Source: Linyphia triangularis
Lineage: Eukaryota; Arthropoda; Arachnida; Araneae; Linyphiidae
Reading direction: 5' to 3'
NCBI GenBank assembly: GCA_963978545.1
Contig: OZ021724.1
Span: 96,393,792 to 96,457,791 of the forward strand
Length of the DNA: 64,000 nucleotides
Positions 28,301-40,300 of the stretch are shown here, piece by piece. The translations under genes were made by a program, and so were the position numbers. Each line of letters opens with the position of its first letter. Position 1 is the first letter of the stretch. The notes beneath the pieces are model-generated. The model did not search any database, was not told the origin of the DNA, and saw nothing but the letters and a program-made list of their open reading frames with translations.

Positions 28301-31300
28301 TTTGGAAAAAGTTTGCAAGAAGGGAATTTTTTTTAAATCTGTCAGGGAACTTTTTACCTGAATTTTGTGGCCATCATGTTAAATGACACTGATAGTTCTT
28401 TTGATAATCCTCTATAATTTATATATTAAGTATAATTTTTTTATTTTTAAATTAGTTTTGCTGTTGTGAACATGTCTGAATTATGGCAGTATTATAACAA
28501 GGCTGCTAGTGGCGTTTACTAAAGTGACTATTTTAGCCTCCAGAAAACTTTTTTTGGTAAGAAAAATATCGGTACTTACGTATTAACGCCACTGCAGCTA
28601 CAGATTTGACGGTTTTTCAGTGCCACCAATAAAGAGCAATCTTGTTGTTCGCACGCAGTTATCTTTTGGATTCCTTGTAAGTATAAAACTATAATTCCTT
28701 GTAAGTAATTAAAAACCGCCAAATCTGTAGCTGTGGTGGCGTTAATACGTAGGTACCAAAATTTCCTAATTGACTATTTTAACCTCCAGGCGACTATGTA
28801 ATGAAAAATGAGTTCCTGACTTTGAACTGGAAACCAATAGAGAGCATGGCTTCAACTTGGTTGCAGCAGCTCATTTAATTTATCCTCAAAGTAGTAAAGA
28901 GTGTTTTTGAATTTAAAGCAAAATTTGTATGATACAGTAAATTTTTCTAAAAGTATACCGAAGAGTAAAAGGCAACTAAGTTGTTTGAATCTAGAATTTT
29001 CAAAAATTATAATTGGTTTCCTATTGAAATATAACATTAATAAAAACCTATATTATACGTTTTCCTGTAAATTTTTCTACTCTTCATTTTAGTTTTCAAA
29101 TACTGGGGTGGGAGTAGGCAACATTGGTATTCTGCATCTGCCTTCGAATTTTTTTTACATAATCTACTTTTGATTAAACTATATTGTGTATCGTCATTGC
29201 ATGATATTCTGAAATAAGTCTGTTATTGCCTTAAATGGTCGTGTGATCTTTGGTCAGTCCAATGTGCACACCATAATATGAAGGGTGCTTCCGCATACTG
29301 GCATTGACTTAAAACCATCCAAAACAAGGGGATCGCTTTCAACACGAGCGAGGGATTTTTTTAAGTCATAAAAAAGGGATATTATTTTGATTAATATATT
29401 CAATCTTTGAATTTGGTTGGCGATTTAAGTAGCAGAGTTGGATTTGAGCATTTTTACACGTCGTATTTCTTTATTATTATTTTTGGCATGGTGTCTACTT
29501 TTAAAAATTGGAAAACAGTTATATCTATATAAATATATGTTTGAATGGTTTTTGTATTAAATAAAGGTAATTTTATTTTAGAGATTATGAAAACAACCAA
29601 TGAGGAGGCGAAAGAAGCTCGTGGAGTGACATTAAGGCTGCTGATGGTGACAGAGATGTGGAATATTTTTGGGAATGATATTGAGGATTGTAAACATGGT
29701 TTATAACATATGGTTCATAAACTTAAATAATTATTTTGTATCTCCTTTCTTATTTTACTGTTATTAAATGGGGTCTTGAAGTTAAGATCCTACTGTTGCT
29801 CTGAATGGGATATGTCATTAAAAATTAGCACATATATATTTAATCATCTTATAATTTTTCATTTGCTGGTTTAAAGTGTGAACTTAAAAACAATTTGAAA
29901 GGTATTTGTACCTATGTAATTGTGTTAGGACCATGTGTGTTACTGTTACATGTAATTATTAATATTTGTTTTATTAACATTTGTTTTAATGTTATGCGTG
30001 CTATTTTTGAAATAAAATTATTTTGAACATTATGTAATGATTTATTTTTACAGTTAAAAAATATATATATATAATTTTTATTCAAATTCGATTAGTTCAG
30101 AGATAATTAAGTAGCAGATATTATAAGTAATTTTATTTGTGGTTCATTGGAGCAAAATTAAATTTTTGTACAGAATAATCCTCTGCATATAAAAGGAAAG
30201 TTTAATTTTTCACAAAATGATATTCTACCTACTAAAAGATGATACATAGTGTAACAGTAGTTGGAAACTCGTAAAGCCAATACTTGGAAAATATTCTAGT
30301 TTTAACTTTTTCTTTTCATTAAATGAGTTTCTATAATGCATATACTCTTAAACTTTACAGTGTTAATAAAACTAAACACATTCATGTGGAAAAAAAAATA
30401 TGTGTCAAAACAAGCACTTAGAAAAGTAGGCAGGATACATTCGCTTCCAAATTTTTTCTGTTATCTATTAAAATACAAAAATCAATAATTTGTTTTGCTT
30501 AAAATTGCAACTTTAAATGGTATTTTGAATTTGAATTTCATAACCCCTTCCGAAAAATATGAGCAATATGAAAAAGCAATGTGAATATGAAAAATATGAG
30601 CAATATTGTTTTAACATGGGTGTTCCACATTGTTACCACATGATAGTGTTCACTTTTACCAATGTTGTTTAAATATGAATCTTCCACATGAGTGTTCAAT
30701 CTTGATTCTTGCCAATGTTGTTTCAAGACATACTTTCCAGAAAAACTGTTTCTACAGCACTAGTTCTTGGGCTCAAGAACTATAGTGCTGTAAAAACAGC
30801 ATTATGGGATGTGTGTCTTGAAACAACATTGGTAAGATTCAATATTGAATACTCATGTGGAAGATTCATGTTTAAACAACATTGGTAAAAGTGAACACTA
30901 TCATGGTGGTAACAATGGGATGCATCCATGTTGAAACAACATTGACATTCAACGTGGAAACCACATGGGCAAAAATGAACACTCTCACGTGGAAACAATG
31001 TGACAAATCCACGTTGAAACAATATTGACATTCAACATTGAAACCACGTGATATATCTACGTTGAAACAACGTTGGCACACAACATTGCATCCACGCTCC
31101 TTTAAGTGAACACTTCCACTTGAAAACAACGTTACAGTTCCACGTTGAAACAACATTGTGCATGTTGGTATTTAACGTTGACACCACATTGAAACAACAT
31201 GGTTGCGTTGCTTGGGTATATATATATATATATATATATAATTTGTGTTGGTGTGAGGTGTTAATATCCTGAGTATATACTGAAATTGAGTATTTATAAT

Positions 31301-34300
31301 TTTCCTTCAGGTTTAACTACTCATTACCTGATAATCAATTAATTGCTTTAGTGAATGTTTTTTATGTAATTAAAAAATTTCAAAAGTCTCAAAATTTTTG
31401 TATTGCAATTTTCGGGTAAGTAGGGTTAACGAACCATTTTTTCTTCTTTAGCCTCTGGTAATTTATTTGTAAATGTAATTTATTACCCATACAGTATAAT
31501 GGTTAACTCGCTCAATTTCCAAGCATTGGGCCTGTGTTTAAATGCCAGGTATTGCATTGATCAGTGTTCTTCCACCTTTGTTATCCACTGGAACCCTCTT
31601 TTGAGACAATTTTTTTTATGGAACACTTCGTTTTCACGCACAAATTTAATTTGGGGAAGGGGGGGGGGTGTATTAGATATTTCATGTTATGAACAAGGTG
31701 CGTCCCTGCCTTTATCATAAAAACTTTTTTTATAAATTTATATAAACAAAAAGATAAATATTACATAGAAAATATAAAGTATTTGCATTATACTTACATA
31801 TGACATTGAAAACAAAAAAATATTTAAAAAAATGAATGACCTCATTGTACTTGTTTTTGCTGCACAATTTATCAATATCCGAATGGATTGGTGTTAATTG
31901 GGGTTTGCATATTATTTTTGGCATCAAGTTGATTTCTACATTTGGTTTTTGTAGCGACGTATGTGGAAAAGGCTTTTTCACAGAGGTAGGTTGTTACGAA
32001 AAGCTTCTAGTTGTGAACGCAGGTTGACGTTCAAATTCTAGCACTGACTCGCGTAACCCCTAAAGTGTTCGTGTAGAGCCCTAGGGTTCCGTATAACACT
32101 AGCATAAATGTATAGGTGTTTGTGATTTTTTGTTTTAATATGGCTAGTCTGATCATGTAACAATGTTTCAGGTTAATCCTCTCCAATGGGGAGGGGGCAA
32201 AAAATAGCTCACTTCTCAGCCTTTAATCTTATCTTAGAGCAACTGGTCAAACTACATAAAAAGTGCATGTTCAATAATTAAGAAAGAGTTGTTTGTTAAT
32301 TTAAAAAAAATTATGAAAAGTTTTTGTGTTTTCCTTAAGGAGTTTTAGAATGTTGTTAACTTTTGGGTGAATTACAGAGACTCAGACTTTTTTAATTATT
32401 TTATGGTTTACATGTGTAATTTTCAACTAGGAGAGTTCTAGCACTGATTTTGGGGTGTGATGATTCTGGCCTGTTCCTTCTGGCATGTGCTTTACCCTTT
32501 GCCAGATAACAAGAACCCTGCTGTACTTTAGACAAAATAGTGTTTTACTATTTTTTTTTTTTATTAGAGTGAAAAAACTCATTGACGAGTCAGAATTTGT
32601 GATTGAGTTCTGATATTCATTGATAAGATAGGATACTAATACTTTTTCTCTTACATTACACCACTGTGTGTAACATGTTTTCACATGCTCTTCTACTGGA
32701 AACTTTTCTATTATTTATATCATAAGTAACAATTGAATGCATTTCTAAGATTTAAAAATGTGCATACTTTAATAATAACCAGTCAGTTCATTCACATTAT
32801 TTTATTACTCTTTTTTCGTCCTTGTAGCTTGTGGTGAATACAGTGGCCTCCTCCATCGAAGGAAAAGAGATGTTTCCTCATCTTCTACTCAGTGGCCATT
32901 TATCGGATACACTTCCACATTCAGCTCCAACAGAGGTTGCATGTCAGAGATATTGACTCCAATATGGCTCATCACATCAGCAGAGTGCTTACTGACCATC
33001 AGGTAAATTTTATTTGTATTAGCTTCATTCAAAATCAGTCTATATTGCAGTTCTATATGGAAGTCACACACACAACATTTTTGGGAAAACTAGAACTGTG
33101 CAAATTATTCTTAGAACCTCTTTAACTTGGTATATAAGACTATTGTTTACCAATGCTTTTCTAATATAACTTATTGTCATAAGACACATGGAAGGTTGAG
33201 AATACAATAAACCAACAGCTACTTTGTTTTTGTGAAAATGTTGATTCTCATTTACAAAACATCGACATATTGGTACCTTATTGTTTTTTGCTGTTTTTCA
33301 TAGTGAAAGCATTTCTCTTAATTTGTATGTGCATTAGGATTAAGCTTGTTGAGCTGTATCCAAGAATATCAATAAATAAAAACACTAATTTTGGTGGTTA
33401 AAGAAATTCTCAGCTATATAAAAGTCATTAGCCAAAGTCCATGTATTCATTTTTTGATGAAAATTATTTTAAACTTTGTGTTTTTACTATTCTGTAACCC
33501 CAAGGTCCTTTCATTTATAAACAAGTTAATGATTCTTCTTTAACTATTCTTACTTAACATAATAGTTAGATCTCTGGAGAATAAATAAAAAACAAAAGTA
33601 AACTGTATAAAAAAGTTTATTTGGAATTTAAAGACCAACTAATCATGGTAAAAATTAAATAAACTTTTAGTTAAAAAATTTTAAAGTGTTTTATAATATA
33701 TTATAATATTATTGAGAAAGTTAATTTAACTATCCAATTTTAACAGTTTTTGTTAGTATTTAATAATTTATGAAATAAAATATTTATCTGTTACACTTTC
33801 CTTCTATTTATTTGTACAAATTTATTGGAATAACAACATAGTATGGTTATTGTATAGAATGTACTGAATTATATTAATATTATTCTACTGAAATTATATT
33901 AAAAATAACCAACAATGAAAATAGATTTTATGACAACTCTTCTACACAGCATCTCAAGTAACATTATTGCATTAACTCATACTTGTTCAATCTTAGTATT
34001 CTCTACAATTTTTATATGCATTTTTATTTCTTAATATTTAATTAACTCATTATCTTTATTAATTCTCTTTCAGCAAAGAACCCTTCAATGGATCAGACTG
34101 GTATGTAAGGACCAACATCGGACGAGGAGACGATACAGGATTGGCCCAGAATCACGAAGTTTTAAGGATTGTGTCCCACCCACACTCCTCAAAGTTCAGA
34201 TCTCTAATTCTGCGGGATTATGACGTTGCTCTGGTCAGACTGAAGCATGCTCTGGTCTTTGTGAGTGATAAAATCGGCGCTATTTGTCCGCCAGAGGAAC

Positions 34301-37300
34301 AAGTGCCGCCTGGAATAACCTGTTTTTCTGGAGTTCTCGGCACTCAGAAACCTAGAGGTTTTTATTCTTTTCTTTTGCTCTGAAAATGACACATTTTAAA
34401 ACACATTAAAAGAAAATATTTTTAAAAATATTTTTGTTTACACTCATACTAGAGAATTACCTAAGTAATTCAAGTAAATGTTTTTATACAACACAAAAAA
34501 TCATATTCATTTTCTGACTTTTTTTTATATCCTTTATACTAACTTCTGTTTTGTGGGTGTTGTTGTGTATGTCAATGGCAGGCAATTCTGCGGAGGCCAA
34601 ATTAACCTCTTTGCCGTCATCCAATCGGGCTAATACTTGGCAGATAGATTCCATGATAATGCATTCTATCATTTTTCTCTGTTGCCAAAATTGTTTTAAT
34701 AAATGAATAATAAAACTGTTTTAATCAAAATAAATAAAAGATATTTGGATATGAATGCATAAATTCACATTCATTTTTAATTAATAAATTTTGAAAAGTA
34801 GTTTAATGCATATTTTCCCGATAGAAATGTTTTTAATATTTAAAATTAGATGCAAACCCCAAGCACATGCTAACAACAGAGACGGCGCCATGTTAATGAA
34901 TATAAAAATTGGCAATACATATAAAGGATTTATATTAAAAACTTTGTTTTTATGGGTTATATTATTTTCATTACTGTTATTTATTTTAACATCAATTATA
35001 ATATCGATGTAGTTCTCTATGTGCATATATTTTATTTTGGCAAGACCATTCACACATTTTATAATTGTTAGTACAAAAACAAAGGTACCTGAATTTAAAT
35101 GTAATTTGGAAATGGATTGTTTTGATAAAATTAATTATTTATCATATTTATTGCTTACATGTCTGTCTTTTAGCTCCACCACCTACCGAATTGACCATCA
35201 ACAGTTTGGCTTTGCAAATCATGGAAAGACGGAATTGTAACAGCATTGAGCATTATGACAATCAAATAAATACGAGAATGCTTTGCACACAAAGTAGCGA
35301 GGGGCACACTATATGTGATGTAAGTTGAAGCATGTAAATCATCCTTTTATGTTATTTGTTTGCTATTTTAAGCTGAATATCAGTCTGGATTCTAGTTCTC
35401 ATAACTAGGTAACCAGGCGTGTAGCGGGGCCAGTACAGCGTACTGGTACTTTTTCTACATCTGGTTCGGCATACCACTTCTTTTTTAAACTAATTAATAT
35501 TGAATTTTAAATCTTTATACATGTATTATGATATAAGTTAGTGAGCATATAAAGACGTAAATTAAGAGTATTTAGGGTTTTTTTTTTATACTGAATTATG
35601 CAACTTTTTTTTTAATTTTTTTTTTTTTTTTTTTAAATAATTAAACATGTAATAATTGCTGTTGTTATAATAAATTTCAAAATTGAATGGTTTCTTATTA
35701 CTGAATAACATTTCAATTCTACAAAATCTATGTATTTGTTTGTGTTTAATTTTTTTTTCCCACCCTTTTTTTTTTTTTTACATTTATCTTGAGCGCATTT
35801 ACAACAAAGTACTTACCATTTTCTGACATAAAATATTATTATACATTACATATACATTAACATTATCCACTATCCTGGATAACCCTATAAAGAACCAAAT
35901 AGATATTTATGGAGCTTCCAAAGTTGTATAGTATATTGTCTCCCTAAGGTTTTAAGTTATTGAGTTTCATTTTGAGCCACCAAAGTAAAAAAAAATGCAT
36001 GTCTTGCCCAGAAATACTTTTTTTTATCCAATTATGTAGTTGATTTAACCAAGTACATTTTATAGTTACAAAAATCTAACTACGTAATAATTTGAGTTTT
36101 GACTTTAGAGGCAGGTGGTCAAGTATCATAGTGATTGTATAGAGCAAGGGGAGAAAGGATTGGAGGAAAAAGACTAGAGAAGGTTATTGATTACTGCTCT
36201 GACTGACCGCAAAGTTAATTTTATATAAAGCAATAAAGGTTCTTGTCAAGTTCTATATGTTTAAATTTTAATGTGTATTTTTTTAATCTTTTTACAGAAT
36301 GATGAAGGAACACCCTTAATGTGCTTGACTGGTATCAACAAATGGTTTCTCGCTGGAATGCTGACCTACCAGAGATACTGTGAGGTGTACAGCAAGCATC
36401 CAGCAGTATTTTCGAACCTCTTTGCCATGCGGAAATTCATCGATCAGGTCACCGGCCAAAAGCAGTACGAGATTTCCTACGATTCCAATGTGTACATCAT
36501 CATACCGCCAACCACACCCAGCCCCACTGTACCAGAAACCACCACATTCATGTACACTACGACTGAAGCACTCAATACCACAGAGATGACCACTGACTGG
36601 GATTATACCATGACTGGAATGTTCAATGAAAGTGAAGCAGACACCACTCAAGCTGTCGAAATGTCTCTGTCTCCGATGATTGAGGATGAAAGTGTTACTG
36701 AACTGGAAGGTGGGACTACTGTTGGGACTGTGGAAGTTAGAGGGGAAGAGTTCAATACCACGAGTGAAGATATTGCGACAGGCGGAAATGTTACTGAGGT
36801 TGGAATGGAATTAGGTGCTAATAGTACTGTTGTATCCGAAGATGCTGTTGGTTGGAATGTGACTTCTGAAGTTGCAACTGGTTATGGCGCTGATATGGTG
36901 GCTAATTTTACTTTGCAGCCTTTCTTGTTTGCACCAGGCATGAACTCCACAGAGATGACTTTACTTGATGATACAGTAACATTGCAGGAGCAATTTGGAT
37001 TTGAGAATGCGTCTGAGATAGAAGCCGAGATGTATGAAAGTAATATGAGTGGAATGTCCAATAAAACACATGATGCAATGATAGGTTTGACGACTGAAAT
37101 GTACTTGGATTATGAAAATGTGACGGAAATGTTTGAAGGCAGTGCTACAAATTCTACAGTACAAGTTGTTGCTGATGCTGAAACAGCAACAGTCACTGTC
37201 CTGGAAGAAACTGAGAGTCCATTTATTACAGAAAATGCAACCGATGTGGATGCTTTGAATTCTACTATGAGTAACAGCCAAATTCTACCAAGCTCCAATG

Positions 37301-40300
37301 AAAGCTTGTTTAGTGCTCCAGAGAGGCTAACACTAACAACTTTACATCCGGAGTTTGATGGAGAGACTACAACAGAGGCAGAAATAAATTCAACTCCAAT
37401 GGAAGCAACCGAATTTACTGACTCTTCTCTAATAGTTCAAAGTATGCCTCCACATTACAATTTATCAGAAGCAGATGCAAATGAAACAACTGTTACTGAT
37501 ACCCTAATGAAAGCAGCAAGATCGGAATCGGAAACAATTGGATTCACTGAGCATCCCTTCTTGACTAATGTTACAGCTTCGATCTATGATTTGAGAAACT
37601 CAACAGAAAAATACGAAACCTTGGCAACAGAACCTACTGAATTCCCTTTCGAAGCAAAGTCAAATGATTCCGAAGTAGAAAATGTAACAACTCGAGCTGA
37701 AGTAGGTCGAATGGAAACCACCGACAAATCCTTCCTGGTAAATGAAGATCTTCCAAAAACAGAGCTTGAAGTAGAAAAAATGGGATTAATTGAAAATCCA
37801 AACTTAGACAATGAAACAGCAACAATCTCCCTTGATTTGAAAAACATCACCGACCTGACTGATGATTCAAACTCAACAACAAATACTGCTACAGAACTGG
37901 AGACAACTGATTATAATACTGAAACCCCTCACTTACCAAAAGAAACTGTAGCTGATTCCGGTTTAAGGCTAACGACATTGGCACCAGACTCGGGTACTTT
38001 CATTTTTGAATCGGAAGTAGGAACAGATGGTGATTTGTCGTTAACACTGAATGGCTCCCACGATATCGTAGTAGAACCAGTTGTTTCTGTTGATGCTTTC
38101 GGAAACTTTGAAGAGGCTAACAGTACCGGAGCATACCTTTCCAGAGGCAGAATGCTTGAAGATATTGGCAATTCTTCAATATTATATGACTTAGAGCATC
38201 ACAATAATACTTCTCCTAATACAACAAATGCACCATCTCAAGATGAACCAGACCATTATATTTTGGTTGAGCTTGGAGGAGGAACTGGATTGGAAAATGC
38301 AACTTCTGCAATAGAACTGGCAGATGTTTTAAAATTGACTAAAACTGGTGACAAGAAAAACACAACTGATATTGTAACTGGAAGTTCATTTGTTCTCGTA
38401 ACTGAACCATTTTTAGAGTCTGAGGACAGTGTGTTCAATAATAGTTCTCCTAATTTAACAAATGAAACAGGTGATTATTTTTCGGAAATGCGGGATGAAG
38501 AAATTAGATCGGAGAATGCAACTTCTGTATTGGAACTGTTGGATGCTTTAAACACTACTGGTACTGATGACAGGAATAACATGACTGAAATTAACATAGA
38601 AAATTCATTTGTTTCTGTAACTGAACCTGCGATGCCACTTATCAAGAATGAGTCAATGATAAGTTTGCGGTTTGCGGCTGAACTGACTGTTTTGGGCTTG
38701 AAGAATGGTACATTTGATCAGAGAGGTATGTTTACAGATGTTTGAGCTTTGATTCTTATTGCTCGCATGTTGACAAACTAGCATACATTTTGTGAAACAT
38801 ACAAGACATTTTAGGTTTTTTAAAAGTTTTAATCTGATAGTAATTTTTGTGATTTTAGTTCACTTGATTTTTTTAATCATATTTTTCTATGCAGTGATCT
38901 AGACAAAAATATTTAGTGAATTCCGTTAATTCACCTAAAAAATTGAGATTTAATGTTGTAGCACTATTCTTGAAAGTCAAACTAATACTATCGTATGATA
39001 CTACTTCTGATGTCACAAATTCATATATATTACAATTGATTTTATAAATTGAATACCTTAGTAAAAAATAGCTTTCTCTTCTTTAAAGGAGAATGCTAGA
39101 AGAGAAATAGAAATTCTACTATGATATAGAGAATCCAGTTTATGCTTAATACTCAATAAATACTTTAAAAAATGTATAAGAGAAGATTGAAAAGGAAAAC
39201 AAAATTCCGCTAAATAGATTGGCTCTTGGATTTGACCTTTCTTCTAATAAGATATAAAATATACTATTTATTCAATATATATGCTTAAGAGAAAACTTTT
39301 CGAAATTATCGCTTACATGTTTTTTCAGTTAGAAATTTAGTTCTAACGAAAACAAAAAATTCGATTAGCAATTAAGAACTTTATTTTATAGATTCATGTG
39401 GCATATGGGACCCACCCTCTGTTACATCTGAAGACATACAGAAACCGTTTTATTCAGTATGGCCATCACTGGGATACTTACAGAAGAATAAAGAGAGATG
39501 TGCAGCTAGCTTGGTATCGTCTCGCTACATTGTAACATCTGTTAATTGCCTCCTATTAAGGTATTTAATGGTTCCATAATTTTATAAAAGTTATTCAATT
39601 TTCTTGTCAGAAGAGTTGCTTATTAGAAAGTGTAGAAGCTTTCTACATGCCTTTTTTTCTTCTTTTTTTGCTTTGCCTAGGATTTTTATTTTGCTTTGAC
39701 ATAAGAGATGGCTTTTCCAGAACATAGATTAAAAAAACAAACAAAAAAAACATAGCCTTTAAATTCTTTAATGATTTATGAAAAGTTTTCAGTAGAGATA
39801 TCCTATATAATAAGCATGATTTGTCTATAGTAAAACAGTTGGCACAGGGGCTTTCTAGACATACAAGACAACTTTTGATAAATCTAATTTTATTAAATAA
39901 CTCTCTTAATATTCTATTATATATATAATACATCTACTACTGTTCCTTATTTTGTGATTAGATTCAACCAACCTTTATTATTGAAATAGAGTTTTCATTC
40001 AAATTCTTTGCGACATTTTTAACTAAATCTGCGATAGAATATTTAAAAACTTATTGTTCAAACAAGTGATGTTATAACAAAGATTGTAAGAGATTATGTT
40101 TTTCTCATTTTTTTAATATTCATTTGCTTAATGCAAAACACCTCAAAATTGTAAAGAATAAACATTTTGAACAAAACTTACACCTTTTGCTTCACTAAAT
40201 TGACTTCTTTTATCTGTCTTTTAAACATGCATCATTATCATTAAGGTTGGATTTTCAAGTAAGCATTTCCTCATTTTATCTCGTGGAAAATCTGTCTATC

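Larger units (their letters stand above)
25331..31216. mobile_element. 5.9-kb TIR element with subterminal repeat arrays (TIR CCCAAGCAAC)
   Basis: The left end is CCCAAGCAACACACTCATGT and the right end, reverse-complemented, is CCCAAGCAACGCAACCATGT; about 29 of the first 34 bases agree. Both ends are followed by clusters of CAATGTTGTTTCAATGTGGT-like motifs pointing inward, densest at 30600-31190. Flanks are (TA)n. I cannot assign a superfamily. Nested inside are MITE copies (27715-27888, 28002-28379) and a hairpin (28571-28757). No transposase ORF was found, but there are short gene-like segments at 25780-25903 and 29582-29706. Confidence 0.75.
23257..31240. repeat. (TA)n microsatellite, interrupted twice
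   Basis: TA dinucleotide runs lie at 23257-23283, 25286-25330 and 31217-31240. Read together they form one ancestral microsatellite split by two transposon insertions. Confidence 0.8.
23063..32827. other. 9.8-kb intron filled by two transposable elements and SINEs
   Basis: A (TA)n tract here is split by elements 23284-25285 and 25331-31216. It resumes at 31217-31240 and is followed by two tRNA-like SINE sequences (31490-31720, 31975-32110). Phase 1 at both intron borders joins the SRCR end to the protease exon, so no domain is missing. No host exon seen inside. Confidence 0.75.

Noticed and set aside
31490..31570. Functional tRNA gene
   Set aside because: The A/B-box-like sequences are present, but no complete cloverleaf with a paired acceptor stem is visible; a SINE head explains it better.
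35417..35490. Complete transposon starting GGCGTGTAGCGGGGCC
   Set aside because: Only one end-like sequence is visible; no partner end was found before the next exon.
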